From assembly GCA_012656075.1 (NCBI GenBank), contig JAAKBF010000007.1, forward strand, positions 434,001 through 498,000: a stretch of DNA of 64,000 nucleotides, given 5' to 3'. The DNA is from Phytophthora hibernalis (lineage: Eukaryota; Oomycota; Peronosporomycetes; Peronosporales; Peronosporaceae). The notes under the pieces are model-generated. The model was not told the origin of the DNA, searched no databases, and saw only the letters and a program-made list of their open reading frames with translations. The position numbers and the translations under genes were made by a program. Positions 35,812-47,700 of this stretch are shown piece by piece; positions within the stretch are counted from its first letter, which is position 1; each line of letters starts with the position of its first letter.

Positions 35812-36671
35812 TGCGGAATGGTTTTCCTCTGGACCCGTATGGCGGCTACGGGGCGTTTTTGATACTGAGCGCCGCCGGGGGCTGCGGAGGGTACAGCGTG
35901 CCAAATGGGCCGGGTTGCGCCACATGCAATGAACGCTAAACCCGACGACTTTCTTTGTATTGTGCTTACAAAAACGAAATGAGAAGTGCAGAAAACGTTG
36001 GCGGGCTGTTGTGTAATGCTGGGACGAGAACCCGCGGGTTTCCCTGCGGAAAACGTTCACAGTTCCCGATAGCGTATTTTCGAGGCAAGTTGAAGTGAAG
36101 AAACGAGCCATGCCTGTACATGTACGTATCATGCGAGCTCCGTTATGATGCTCTGCACATGCTCGCCTCTGTAAGGTGTCGGCGTACTTCCTATTAATAG
36201 CAACACTCGATATTAATATCAATCGAATCTTTGCAAAAGCTGCCGCTTAAACTGCCGTTCCAGATTCTACGTTTGCACGTAGTGCGCACAACACAGTCTT
36301 TTACAACCCCTTTGTTGTTTATGAACGATGATTCATCAAACCAAACGCGTGGGTGTGTTGCTTCAAGCAACTTGCTTGCCTCGATAAATCATGTTTGAGC
36401 TCGGAGCAGCTGCAAACCGATTAGATATTCCGATCTTTTTGGGCTTTGTAATTTGAAGAAAGCTCATGTTGTTGTCCGCATCAAAATATGTTGTTGTCCG
36501 CTTCAAGCATATAAAATACGAAGTAATATCGAGCAGCGTCAAATGTGATTTCATGTTGTGAAAATAGCATTCGAGCCGCTACCATGCCATCGAAAGTTCA
36601 CATGTAAAGTCTGTGTATTGTATCTTGATGTAGACTAGCAGCAGCCGAGCAAAACAGGTCTGTGCAGCTCT
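35812..36671. other. Intergenic region with AT-rich core
   Basis: These 860 bases lie between two minus-strand genes. Near 35812-36130 is the likely promoter of the large helical protein, with a TACATGTA palindrome at 36117-36124. The part from 36180 to 36650 is AT-rich. It holds a 22-base tandem duplication and no credible ORF; a 63-codon minus-strand frame there looks random. Confidence 0.45.
36466..36508 (+). repeat. 22-base tandem duplication
   Basis: ATGTTGTTGTCCGCATCAAA at 36466 is repeated 22 bases later as ATGTTGTTGTCCGCTTCAAG, with two mismatches across the shared part. It lies in AT-rich non-coding DNA and looks like a simple local slippage duplication. Confidence 0.5.
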
Positions 36672-38318
36672 CTAATGGGCACTCGGCGTCACGTGTGCCG
36701 CGCACTTCTCCAGCGTCTTGATGGCTGAGCCCAGCTTGTTCACCGTCTCCATGTACTCGGCCTGCGGGTCCGAGTCGTACACGATGCCACCGCCTGCCTG
36801 CGAGTAGACCTTGCCGTCCTTCACCACCATGGTGCGGATGGCGATGGCCGTGTCCAGGAAGCCGGAGAAACTGAAGTAGCCCACCGAGCCCGAGTACACC
36901 CCGCGACGTTCGGTTTCCAGCGAGCAGATAAGCTCCATAGCACGCACCTTCGGCGCGCCAGACAGCGTGCCAGCCGGGAACATGGCGCGGTACGCGTCGT
37001 ACACCGTCCGGTCATCGCGCAAGTCACCCTTGACCACCGAGACAATGTGCATCACGTGCGAGTACTTCTCGATTTGCATAAGGTGCTCCACCCGGACGGA
37101 TCCGGGCTTGGCCACACGACCGACGTCGTTGCGGCCCAGGTCCACCAACATAATGTGCTCGGAGCGCTCTTTCTCGTCGGCGAGAAGTTCGGCCTCCAGT
37201 GCAGCGTCCTCTTCATCGTTGGCGCCACGGTGACGCGTACCGGCGATCGGGTGCGTCTCCACGACACGGTCGTGGTCCACCTTGACGAGCATCTCGGGCG
37301 ACGCGCCCACGATTTGGAAGTCGTCGCCCATCTCCAGGTAGAACATGTACGGCGACGGGTTGATGGCGCGCATCTGACGGTACAGATCCAGCGGGGTCAC
37401 GTCCTTCGGGAGGTCCACCGCCAGTCGCTGCGAGGGCACAGCCTGGAAGATGTCGCCGTCCACAATGTGCTCCTTGAGCTTCTCCACGAAGCCCATGTAC
37501 CCGGCCTTGCCGACGTTGGAGGCCTCCTCCAGGTCGATGGACTTGGTGGCGGGTGCGCTGGCGTGCTGCGCGACGCTCGACGTGCGCACCAGCGGCTTCT
37601 CGAGCGCGGCGTTCACGGCCAGGATCTTGTCGGTGGCCTCCTTGTAGGCTGCAGCGAGGTTACCCGTGTCTAGACGGCAGTGCGACACGATCTTGAGCGA
37701 GTGGAACACGTGGTCAAAAATCACGACCGTGTCGAAGAACATGTAGATGCTCTCGGGCACGTGCAGCACGTCCTTCTGGGCCCTTATGTAGGGCGCGATT
37801 TTGGGCTCGAAGTGGCGGATAGCGTCGAAGCCGCAGTAGCCCACGGCGCCGCCCGTCATGGGCACGCTGAGCTCGGGCAGCGTCACGGTGCGGAACTGCT
37901 GCATCTCCTGCTCCAGGTTCACGAGCGGGTCGCCCTGGAAGCTCTGGCCCTCGCCCGTGGCCACGACCTTGAGCGGTCCGGCGCCGATGAACGAGTAGCG
38001 CGCGATCTTCTCGCCTGGCGCCACGGACTCGAGCAGGAAGGCGTGCGTCTGGCCCTCGCGCAGCTTGAGCAGCACGCTCACGGGCGTGTCCAGGTCGGCC
38101 ACAGCGTCCAGGTACACGGGCACGAGGTTCTTGTCCGCATGATCGGGCTGCTGCTGCAGCTGTGCGACGCGCTCAATTGCGGCTGGAAGGACATGGCGAC
38201 GGGGTACTGGGGACTTGTGCGCACGTTTGGTGATGGAGCTGCTCGTTTTGTATTGTGACGTGGTGATGTAGACCACAAGAATATTCGTGAGTGTGTGGAC
38301 CACGTGATCCACCAACAT
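36672..38318 (-). CDS. trpE: Anthranilate synthase component I (TrpE)
   Basis: The enzyme forms anthranilate from chorismate, the first step of tryptophan synthesis, using ammonia supplied by a glutamine amidotransferase partner. The minus-strand frame is unbroken and has the family order: N-terminal domain starting near VPVYLDAVADLDTP, GGAVGYCGFDAIRHFE, then the chorismate-binding core with EKYSHVMHIVS, FPAGTLSGAPKVRAMEL, YSGSVGYFSFSG and the terminal QAGGGIVYDSDP. No TrpG domain follows, so it is not a fusion. Codons favour C or G at third positions as in INO1. The start is uncertain. An in-frame ATG at 38318 gives 548 residues; the frame is open to 38408. A better-placed ATG at 38194 (MSFQP) is one base out of frame and would fit if one base were lost, leaving a 183-base divergent promoter. 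Confidence 0.9.
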   Translation of the reverse strand: MLVDHVVHTLTNILVVYITTSQYKTSSSITKRAHKSPVPRRHVLPAAIERVAQLQQQPDHADKNLVPVYLDAVADLDTPVSVLLKLREGQTHAFLLESVAPGEKIARYSFIGAGPLKVVATGEGQSFQGDPLVNLEQEMQQFRTVTLPELSVPMTGGAVGYCGFDAIRHFEPKIAPYIRAQKDVLHVPESIYMFFDTVVIFDHVFHSLKIVSHCRLDTGNLAAAYKEATDKILAVNAALEKPLVRTSSVAQHASAPATKSIDLEEASNVGKAGYMGFVEKLKEHIVDGDIFQAVPSQRLAVDLPKDVTPLDLYRQMRAINPSPYMFYLEMGDDFQIVGASPEMLVKVDHDRVVETHPIAGTRHRGANDEEDAALEAELLADEKERSEHIMLVDLGRNDVGRVAKPGSVRVEHLMQIEKYSHVMHIVSVVKGDLRDDRTVYDAYRAMFPAGTLSGAPKVRAMELICSLETERRGVYSGSVGYFSFSGFLDTAIAIRTMVVKDGKVYSQAGGGIVYDSDPQAEYMETVNKLGSAIKTLEKCAAHVTPSAH

Positions 38319-38377
38319 GGCTACAGGTTGAAGTTTGTGCTGGTCAACGAAGAGCTCCGCTTTTTCTTCTCCTGCGG

Positions 38378-39601
38378 ATGGCCATGAAGCAGAGCGATCA
38401 CCGCTCAAACCGATGGATGGGCCAGCCAGTTTTCAAGCTGGAGGTGGATGGATATGGACGTGAAGAACAGATTAAGGGCAAGGTGATCAGTTACTCGCCT
38501 TTGACGGACCGGTACCTGCTCCAGTACTCGGATGGGACTTCGGAGGGTGTGCCGAGCGACGAGATCAGCGACTACGTGCCGTTGCTACTGCAATTTCCAC
38601 ATACTAAACGCAGCTCGAAGAAACGACGAGCGCAGTGTAGCACTGAAGGTAGAGACCGGCAGCAGGAGCCAACGCCGCCGCCTGCAAAGAGATGCAAGGT
38701 GGAGAGACCAACTGCCACAAAGGAAGCACCTGCTACTGCTCCTGTGGACGTATCTCCTATTGCGTCTAAGTTCGTTCAGGACATTCTGTGGGCGTTGACC
38801 ACGGTGCTCGACGTTGCAGACGAGAAGCAAAGGACGCTGCTCGCCGCTTTGGACAACCGAAGCGAGCAGGTAACGGTTTGGTTTGGTCCTTCGTGCTACA
38901 TGTAGATATTTGTACGGCTAATGTGTTGTGCAGCCCCGCGCAGCACTGGCGAGGTACATTGAAGAAGACGGACTGGATGCTGTGAACAGAACTCTTCGCA
39001 AATGGGCGTCCGAGACCGGTGAAGTTCCAGGAAATCAACCGAGTCAAGAGACCCCACTTCCTGGTCGAGACGCAGCAGACAAGTTGAAAGTATCTCGTCA
39101 TGCCACCAAGAGCGCAACCTCCCGTACGATTTCGCCGTGCAATAACCATTTGCGTGAACTATTGTCCGGTAAGCTCGTTTCGTTTGCCTAGCAGCACGGA
39201 TGGTATTAAACAATGCTGTCGTTCGCTGCCGGACAGGCAAGTGCGGAGGTGTTTTCTCACCAAAACGCACCGAGCCAAAGGAGCAGCATGCGCCTTGTAA
39301 GCAGGAAATTGACCTGCAGTGCAGAAACTTACGCCGCACACAAACTGCACCGGTAGCTCAACACTCAAACGAAGTTTTACCGCCACCAAAGACGCAAGCC
39401 CACCTGGTTGATCTCACCGTCCGCAGTAACGACAAAGACGAAGAGGAGGATACTGCCGGTGCACGTAGGCAGCTTCACTTTGGTCACAACTCGACCATAG
39501 TTTTCAGCAAGCGAGACAGTGTGGAGACCTTCCGTTTACTGCTGAGACGGCGAAAACTCGCAAAGCAAGGGAAGCTTCCGAAGCAGAAACCAGAGATGTG
39601 A
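38378..39601 (+). CDS. Tudor/PWWP-like chromatin-reader candidate
   Basis: Three exons (38378-38869, 38934-39168, 39237-39601; introns 64 and 68 nt) join in frame to 363 residues with no frame break. The N terminus carries a Tudor-like barrel: GQPVFKLEVDGYG, IKGKVISYSPLTDRYLLQYS, DGTSEGVPSDEI. This is the pattern of proteins that read modified histone tails. Next is a lysine/arginine-rich linker (KRSSKKRRAQ, PAKRCKVERP), a nuclear-localisation-like stretch. A helical unit follows (KFVQDILWALTTVLDVADEKQR...ARYIEEDGLDAVNRTLRKW), and then a disordered basic tail. The specific family is not recognised. It is divergent from trpE. Confidence 0.65.
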
Positions 39602-39816
39602 ATCGGCGCTGATGAAGTCATGCGTGGGGTGAAGTAAGTAGCAGCTGAAGTTGTATTAGCGGTGAAGTTTTGGGTGTCCTTGCATGGGAATGAATAGTAG
39701 GATGGAGTCGTTTGCGAAGTGTTAGGGTCGCGTCGTTTCGTGTAGGCGTCTTCCAGCGATCCACATCGCGATCTTCGCTCTACTTGCAAGCACTCGCACG
39801 CTCGCTAACCTTTGCG

Positions 39817-41335
39817 ATGAATTACGGCATCATCAACAATCGGCGCCCGGATGCGCGGAAGAGCGGCGCTGCATCTTCCGTGAATGCACTTCTGGCGGAT
39901 CCACGCATGCGTGAAATCGCAAAGCAAATGGGACTGCAGCCCAAAGACTTTGGCGAGGAGGCGCAGACGCTTTGGCAGGCACTCAACGACCTGTCCACAT
40001 CGGATCCCAAGCGCTACGAGTCCTTCATCAACGATCAATTGCAAGACGGTCCCCGGTGTCTCCTTCCACGGACTCGCCAACGTCGAACCAGACCACCGAC
40101 GATGCTGCACCACCACCTCGCTTCTTCACTCCAGACCCCGGTTTCGTAGTCAAGTGCACCATGTACCACTCGATCAAGTGCCAGCAAAAAGAGGTCAAGC
40201 TCTTCTTGAATATCTGCGCGCACAAGCTCATTGACACACCCAAGAACCCGAATTCCGGTCAGGAAGTGCCTGAAGACACGCGAGCCATGCCCAACACGAA
40301 CAACTTGCAAATTCCTCTTGTCGTGGGCAAGCTACACGAAATCAGCGACTTCAGTGGCGCCGTTTGTTGTGCTGTGGATGTGGTGGTGAACCCGTGGGTA
40401 CTGCGTCGTTGTGAATGGGACACACATTTCAAGCGGGAGGTCATGAAGCTCGCTGTGCAGTGGGTACAGGAGGACGCTGATGTGCGGCTCGTCACGCCCA
40501 CAGGCAAATTCATCAAAGCTCGCTACAAAGGCGGCGTAGCTGTGGGCAACGAGATCATCACGTCCAAGTTTCGTATCGAGGACGCCGACCCAGCCAAACA
40601 GCGCATGGAATCACCGACTGACCTCCTGAAGCAAATCAACCTTGACGAAGCGGGGAAGGATGAGGTCACGCGAGAGCTGGCAATCACACCGTCCAAAGAG
40701 ATAAATACTATCGAGACACCAGAGGTGCTGCTGAAAGCACCTTCGTTGGAGCATGCTCAGCCCCCGCCAGCGCCTGTAAATACAACAGCGATAAATCTGC
40801 ACAAAAAAGTGCTCATCGAAGAGCTACCGTCACCTTCGAAGACTGCCGATGCTGGTAAACCTACAAACACAACAACGACCACGAGTTCAGCACCCAGCAG
40901 AACCTCACAGACCACAGCACCGCAAAAAAGGAGAAGAGTGGTGGCACAGTGAAACGAGGGTTCTTGAACTCGACCAAAGCGAGTTTGTACCCGGAGGGTT
41001 CAAGCGAGGGGCGTCCGTCGTCGGCGTACGTTAACCTTCTCAGCCGCAGCAAAATCGTCGATATCGGCGAGGCTGAACGCCAGCGGAAGGCGCAACAGGA
41101 CCAACGCAAGGAAACCATGGCATTTTTACAGCCAACAAAAACAAACCAGCGAGCAGAATCTGGAGAAATCGATCATGGCGATCATATCTTTGATCAACTT
41201 TGTCAGCAAGCCGAGCCAGGCCTCAAGCCCTCAGCTCTGCGAAATGGTGCAAACCTCCTTGACAGCGATACAATAAGCGGGGACCAGCTCTTCGGTGAAG
41301 GCTTCGAAGAGCTCGCGAAACTGTTGAACCCCTAG
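39817..41335 (+). CDS. PIH1-domain protein, dynein-assembly (R2TP-like) factor
   Basis: PIH1-domain proteins work with Hsp90 and R2TP-like complexes; several members (PIH1D, Kintoun) pre-assemble axonemal dyneins in the cytoplasm. About 506 residues run from ATG 39817. The PIH1 domain lies at about residues 105-225: GFVVKC, KLFLNICAHKLIDTP, IPLVVGKLHEISD, GAVCCAVDVVVNPWVL and KREVMKLAVQWVQED. A short N-terminal helical region precedes it (PRMREIAKQMG). The C-terminal half is polar and low in complexity, ending in a conserved-looking acidic helix. One base is missing in the C run 40051-40054 and one in the A run 40924-40929. No intron is needed. The dynein heavy chain gene lies 3.4 kb downstream, a probable client. 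Which PIH subfamily it belongs to is not resolved. Confidence 0.82.
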
Positions 41336-41468
41336 CTCCGTACTTGCGATAGGTTCTACAGCACACAAACACTCGCAACACCATAGTGAGGGGTCAAATT
41401 TCCGCGTGTACTGTTCATCATGTCTGCATCTTGACTTTTGCTTCATCCGATCTACACCCTCGCCTTGC

Positions 41469-43398
41469 TTAATCCCGCGTGTCCGGATTCACAATGTCGT
41501 GAATCCGCTGGTAGGACATTAGCAGGAACGCGTTGAGGCGACGCATGCTGTCAGCAGTGGATGGAAATTGCTCAAGCCGCTTCAGTAGTACCACAGTGTT
41601 GTGCTTGACGCCGATGGAAGGGTGGAAAATTCCCTGCGCAATAGTCTGCAAGCCGCCACGTAGCACCGGCAAATAACTGAGGAACTCCTGCAGCTCGATC
41701 TCTGTGGTCAATAGTGTCGCAAAGTCTGTGTAGATTTTCTCCACGAGTGTGTCGTCAAGTACCACCATGTCACCCTGGAGACCCGAATGTGCCGCTTCAT
41801 ATCCACGCCAGTTTTCTCTACGTAAACAACAATACAGCAAACAGCACAGCACATGCCTCATACAGTTAAGAAACACCATATCAACAACACATCCAGTACG
41901 CACGCTTGCTACGAGAGAAAGCAAACACAAGATAACGGTGGGTTGGATATATCGAACGCCGGTGAGTGGAAGTGTTTCCGGTGCGGCGAGTCCATGAAGC
42001 GCTTGTAGCTGTCCGTGCGAGCCCACTTAGTAATGCGTTTGTTGTTGACCGCTGCGCGTTTTGCCAGCGCGTCGGGGCTCAGGTAGTTGGCCTCACCCAA
42101 CGCAATATCCACGATGTTTTTGCGTGTGTACTCCTCAAACATGCATCTTACCCACTCCTCGTCATATCCTGCTGCCACTCCATCCAAAGCCTGTGCGTAG
42201 CTTGGCGTTAGAACCTGACAGAGGGATCGCTGGTCCTCTCTCTTCAACGCACCTCAAGCACCAAGTTGCGATCCGTAGCGTCGTAATCTTCCTTTTCGAC
42301 TGGTGCCGAAACAAAGACTTCTCCTGTAGAGATATCGCACAACACGTCCCACCACTCCCGCTTGGTCTTGAACATCGGGTTGGTCACACCAGCAATGTAT
42401 CCCGGCGTGGACAGGAAGCCCAGATCCGTGAGGTTCGCATACCTGTGTCAACAGATCGAGTGAGTAAGGACAAAAATCACGCTTTCCAGAGCAGCAGCAT
42501 CTTACGGGTACTGGCGGTGAATGAGTCCGAAAAGCGGTGGACACACGAGCGAGCTCGTGGCCAGCACAAAGTTGCACACCTCACCGGCCGGTCGGTTATA
42601 CCCGAGAAAAATCACTCGTTGTCCTGTGAGCACGGCATTAAATAGCGCCATGGTCTGGTCTCCAAAAGTCTGCAGCAACTGGGTCAATGTGCCGTCGTCA
42701 TGCTGGTCGTCCGTGCTGCAGATCTTGAACTGCAGCGGGACCGGGATATCGTCCCACATGGCCTGCGTCCGGAAGAACAGCGCCTTCTCGAGTGTCTTGG
42801 CGTCCTCCCGGTTGGCAGCAGCTCGTCCGGTGCTGCTGATGGTGCGTTTCATGAGTCTCCGTTCCATGTTGGACAGGCCGCGCACGCCCGACACGTCCAG
42901 GGCGTTCACGACGTCGAAAAGCTCTTTCAGCACGTTCTCGCTCTCTGCTTCACTTTTAGCACCCACAATTTTGAGCACGGCCAGGTTGAGCACGTCTTTA
43001 AGTGCGAAGCAGCTCTTGTGCGTCGAGCAGAGCGCCACGGCCGTGACTTTGGCGCCACGTCGAGCCGCCGAGTCGTGCGTCGTGCGCACCACACTGAGAC
43101 AGTACATGAAGCTCTGCAGCGGGTCCTGTAGCTCGTTTCCTGTATTTCCATTGGGCGAGGCGGCGTCCGCGACTTCTGCGGGCTTGTGCGCGTTCTGGCG
43201 GTTGAGGAAGAAAATGGTCACGTCCTCCTCGCGGTTGTGCACGCCCTCGGGCAGCATCATGTCGGCGAAGAACTCGGGCGAGTAGTGCGCGAAGGGGGTA
43301 GGGAAGCTGGCGCGTAAAGTGCTGCCCTTGGTCAGGTCGAACTCGGCGTAGAGCACTACCTCGGCCAGCGGCCGGGCGCCCACTGCGGTCATCGCCAT
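41469..43398 (-). CDS. Afi1/DENN-domain protein
   Basis: Afi1-type proteins have an N-terminal DENN-like (longin plus cDENN) region and act with Arf or Rab GTPases in polarised membrane traffic. Three exons (42506-43398, 41937-42442, 41469-41817) give about 582 residues. The start MAMTAVGARPLAEVVLYAEF leads into the diagnostic first strand and helix (FDLTKGSTLRASFPTP, then PEFFADMMLPEGVHNREEDV). The core continues with FKICSTDDQ, GQRVIFLGYNRPAGEVCNFV and LGFLSTPGYIAGVTNPMF. The C terminus is helical. The first intron is 63 nt. The second (41818-41936, GTTATC donor) is longer and less certain but keeps phase. One base is lost near 42246. Confidence 0.7.
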
Positions 43399-43860
43399 AT
43401 ACTATTGGTGTTTGTTCTTTGAGTGTCGGGTAGGCCCAAAAATCGACGATATCTAAGCCCAAAAATCGTGTTTTGGGTTTAGTATTTTAAATACTATAGA
43501 ACTAATATTTTTCAAGGGAAAATACTAAGGCCCAAATTCTCTGCACAGATGCCCAAAAACGCCACTCTCCTAAACCTCCCATTTAATATAGTTTTGCAAG
43601 ATGTATTACATATTAGAGGTGTTCCGCGGAACGTCAAAAAATGACGAGAAAATTACGACGACTGAAATTGACGTTGGCTTTACAAAATGTTTTAAATTTG
43701 AATTAAAACTCCCGTTTTAACGTAGACGCAAGGGGTAAAAACGTAACTTTAAGTTAAAAGAAAACATTTTACAATTTGAAGCGTTAAGCATCGCTGTGGG
43801 CCTCTGCCTCTATGGCCTCCGTGAAAGCTTGCTGTCGCTGCGACCATGTTGGCGACGACG
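43399..43860. other. AT-rich intergenic region with short direct repeat
   Basis: These 462 bases separate the start of the DENN gene from the end of the serine-rich gene. The part next to the DENN start carries GCCCAAAAATCG twice (43434-43445 and 43457-43468) and two partial copies further out. The remainder is A/T-rich with no ORF. Confidence 0.45.
43434..43468 (-). promoter_or_regulatory. Paired CGATTTTTGGGC element upstream of the DENN gene
   Basis: On the minus strand CGATTTTTGGGC occurs twice, 23 bases apart, 36-70 bases upstream of the DENN gene start. Two weaker copies (with CCCAAA) lie at about 43530 and 43551. Spacing of about two helical turns and closeness to the start suggest a regulatory site. 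Confidence 0.3.
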
Positions 43861-44526
43861 TCATGGATCTAATGACCCCAGGACCCGAAGACTCGTTGGC
43901 TGGACTGAACTGGTGCGTGTCTTGGCTATTTTCGTGTTTTCCTGTTGCTTGATTTCCTGACTCGGGTCTGACGATAACGAGTCAGTAATTGAGGAAGCCG
44001 AGGCGTGTTTTGTTCGTGTCTGCATCGCAGCTTTCCGATTGAGAAATGGAGACGCTGTCATTTCATTGAAACGAGAAGCTGGTGGGGTAGTGCGAAGCGA
44101 GTGTCTGCTCCCCGCCACGGAGATCGAAGACGACGACCAAGTTGGGGAATTCTCCCTTCTGTCGAATATGGAGGTGGAGCCAAGTTTGTTTCTCTTGACC
44201 GGTCTCGGTGGAGTCGAGCGTGACGGTGCTGCTGAACCCTGGCCACATGGATGCTGCTTAGTTGTCCGTTTTGTCTTCGGAGAAGGTAGCACGACCTGCA
44301 GTCGCTCCATCTTGCGCTGTCGTTCCCGCAATTTTGCAGCACAACGTTCAATTGTCTCTCTGCAGCGGCGATGCAGTTCCAGCGGTGACGATGATAGTAC
44401 AGACGATCGGCTGCTGTGTTTTGGTGTGGAATCAGCCTGCAATACTTCTGCAACAAAATTGCTGGGTTCTTTCGACGCGTCAACATTACCCTCTCGAGAC
44501 AGTGAGGGAGTAGGCTTCGACTCCAT
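43861..44526 (-). CDS. Serine/arginine-rich hypothetical protein
   Basis: A single exon encodes 221 residues from ATG 44526 (MESKPTPSLSREGN). Most of the protein is disordered: rich in Ser, Thr, Arg and Pro. One predicted helix is visible (LHRRCRETIERCAAKLRERQ). Clusters such as SPKTKRTTKQ and RPVKRNKLG could act as nuclear signals or microtubule-binding basic patches. No family is recognised. An upstream in-frame ATG at 44757 would extend it by 77 codons, but that extension lies in the promoter region shared with the divergent dynein gene and reads poorly. Confidence 0.5.
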   Translation of the reverse strand: MESKPTPSLSREGNVDASKEPSNFVAEVLQADSTPKHSSRSSVLSSSPLELHRRCRETIERCAAKLRERQRKMERLQVVLPSPKTKRTTKQHPCGQGSAAPSRSTPPRPVKRNKLGSTSIFDRRENSPTWSSSSISVAGSRHSLRTTPPASRFNEMTASPFLNRKAAMQTRTKHASASSITDSLSSDPSQEIKQQENTKIAKTRTSSVQPTSLRVLGSLDP

Positions 44527-44755
44527 CGTCAAGCACTTTCCAAAGTGATTGACGCAAGTTTCAAACCAACCCCACACTCCACCAAAACCATGGATTGAAC
44601 GTCCCATGCTCGCTGGAATGTATACGCACACGATGGTAACGCCAATGCGTAGCCATGTGCCACAGATCCGGTACCCGATCGTCGGATCGAAACGACGCGA
44701 GCCAAAGCGGCGCCAGCGATCCTCAAAGCTAAGGCTCGCAGCTCGGACAGGGATC

Positions 44756-47700
44756 ATGTCGCTGGACGAGGTGACTCGCCGCTGGCTTCGGCGCCTTGTA
44801 TCGCGAGCGCTGGACGTGGAACCTTCGGTCTTTGATCAGCTCCTGGCGACTGGAGCCAAGACCCCGGACGACCAGACCGAACTTGTAGCTTCCGAGCTGG
44901 TGCAGTCGTTCTTTTCACCTCGAGCAGAGGCCGGCAGCGTCCTCTTCTTCTATAAGGGAGAGGGGCAGTATGAACTCGAAGAAGAAGTGGAAGAAGAGGT
45001 GGAAGTGACTCGAGAAGCCTCCCCGACAGGTCAGATGAGAGAGATCTAGAGAATAATGATAGTCACTCATTCTATGGCTGTGTTGTGACTGTTGATGCAG
45101 AACCACCAAGTGATGGAGCGTCACCGATTGAGCCAACGGATGAGCAGTTGTTTCTTGATGCGGAGGCCCCTCCCGCAGACGGAGACAGTGAAGAGTCTAG
45201 TGAAGCGGTCGCGAACTGCTACGCGTCAAGTGTGCTATGCATACCTGAACTCGCTGCCTGCTGAGTCCTCAGAATCAACTACAGTGTTTTTGATGAAGGT
45301 GGCGGCGGGGCCAGTGACGATCCAGAGCATTGTGACCGATACAAATGAGAAAGTGGTGTATACAAACGTTGAGCTTGGCTGCTCGACAGGAGACTTGCTG
45401 TCAAACCTGGAAGGGATTATTTGCCACGTCTTCATGCCGCTGCTGGATCCTCACCTTTCGAGAGCGGATTCTGCTACTGGACGTGCAGAAGGTGACGATG
45501 CAGGTGCCAAGAACTCCGCTGCTGCTCACCAGGCGCTGAAGGTGATTGACGCCGTACGCAACGAGTTTAAGAGCAACTTGGTCAAGTTCTCGTCGCAGAT
45601 CTCAAATGCGATTCAACAGATCCAGGGTGACATCCACTTGAACATCCCGGACGTCATCATCACGAAGCCAGAGTCCCACTTGGATGACTATGAACTTATC
45701 AACACCCTCGAACAGGCTTTGGAGGAATGGTCGAAAAGCGTAGCGAGCGTTGTGGAACAGGAAACGCGAAAGACACCTAAGCGCAAGGGACCCCTGGCTG
45801 AGATCGAGTTCTGGCGAGAGCGCAATGCCACGCTAAGCACCATCTTCGAGCAGATCAACATGCCGGCGGTCCAAAAATGCTGAAGTTGTTGGAACTCGTT
45901 GAGGCTAGCATGCTGCTCACGTTCAAGTATCATTTTTCGGAGCTCAGCAAACTCTACGTAGAGGCGAAGGACAATGTCAAGTTCCTCACGACTTTGGAAC
46001 GACACTTCAAGAACATCGCGAGCGGCTCCTTTTCCACGATCGCCGATACGTTGCCGTCAATGATGAATGCCATTCGCATGGTCTGGATTATCTCGCGTCA
46101 CTACAACACAGACGAGCGAATGGTGCCGCTCATGGAGCGCATTGCATCAGAGATCGTGGACAAGGTAGCGGTGGAAATCAACATCCACACGATCCTGCGT
46201 AAAAGCCCTGAAAATGCTCTGCACGCCATTGAAGAGGCGAAGATGGTACTGGAGCTGTGGCACTCGACGTACATGAAAGTGCGTGAACGAATCGAGGCTA
46301 GTGGGACAGACCATCGCTGGGAGTTTGACCGAAAGAGACTGTTTGAGCAGACAAATTACATGGCGAAGATTTGCGAAAATCTGCAAGAGGTTGCCACGGT
46401 CTTGGATCAGTTCAACAAGTTCCTTGGACCCGAGCTGAAGTCCGTGACCGGTGATTCACAAGGCATTGACGAAGTCATGGCACGCGTGGAAAGTCTCATC
46501 GCTCCATTCGAAAGCGTTCCCTTTAAGATTTTCGACCGAGGTTACAAGACGAGCTGGGAGTCTGTTATGGTGCAGTTTCGCGATAAAGTGAGCGAAATCG
46601 AGCACATGACGCGGAAATTCATCGATACATCTTTTCAAAAGCTCCGATCGGCTGAAGGTGCATTTGATCTGTTGCAAAACTTCCAAAACATTCAGTCTCG
46701 CGAGTCAATTAACAAGCAGATGATGGAGAAGTACAAGGACATTCTCATGCAGTACACGAAAGAGCTGGAAAAGCTCGAGGATCAGTTTCACCGACACAAA
46801 CACCGACCACCCGTGTACAAGAACCACCCACCCGTCGCAGGTGCTATCAGTTGGTCACGCGCACTCTACTTACGCGCGAAAAAGCCTATCCTTCGCTTCC
46901 GTGCCATGAACGATCTGCTCAAAAGTCCACACGGAGAAGAAGTCAAAGAAAAATATTTGGTTTTCGCGCGTGGCGTGGACGCGTACATTAGGCAGCATCA
47001 TAAAGACTGGAAGGAGAAGGTACCTGCCCTCACGAACGAGTGTCTGAGGCAGTCAATTTTGGGCCCAAAGCTGCTGGAAGCAGGCAAGTCGGAAACAGGA
47101 GTTATGCTGTACAAGTTGCCACCGCCACCATTCTACGCGAATTTCTCACCAGAGTTGGTGATGATAATCAAGAGTCCAAATATCTTGACCGACTTGGATT
47201 TGAAATTCCGGAGGAGGCTCTGAATGTCACGCTACAGGAGGATAAGTATCATCAGTACGTCCAAGAACTGACGCTGATGCTCCGGCGGTATGATTCTCTC
47301 CTCGCGGAGCTCACACCCGTGGAGACACACTTATTGCGCTCACAGCTGAAATCGCTCGAGGACGTTCTGCGCGTGGGGTTTCACCTCTAAACTGGAACTC
47401 GCAGCGTGTGCTGAGCTTCATTGAGAACTGCAACAAGGCGCTCAACCAGTTCGCAAACCTCGTAAGCCAGATTCACAAGAGCAGCAAAATGGTGGAAGAG
47501 ATCGTGATGGACATCGAAAATACGCTGCTCATCAAGATCGAAGACTTTGAGGAGGGAGTCGTGACCGAGGTCGGCGAGTTCTACGAGCTGGTTGAGCGAA
47601 ACCGAATGCAGCGTATCGAAGAGCTTGTGCAAAGTTATCGTTCTATCGGTCCTCTATTGATCAAAGTGGAAGAAATTGTCGCCGGTGTAAACACAGGCAC

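Noticed and set aside
35165..35932. Plus-strand ORFs of 229-255 codons over the 5' end of the large helical protein gene
   Set aside because: They are antisense to the disordered, repetitive N terminus of that gene and have no domain features.
36363..36554. 63-codon minus-strand ORF in the AT-rich gap before trpE
   Set aside because: It spans the 22-base tandem duplication and has no recognisable features or supporting context.
37047..38258. Two long plus-strand ORFs (208 and 192 codons) inside the trpE region
   Set aside because: They are antisense shadows of trpE codon bias; trpE conservation on the minus strand is unambiguous.
42521..43285. 254-codon plus-strand ORF opposite the DENN gene
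   Set aside because: Serine-rich antisense shadow; the minus strand carries the DENN/Afi1 signatures.
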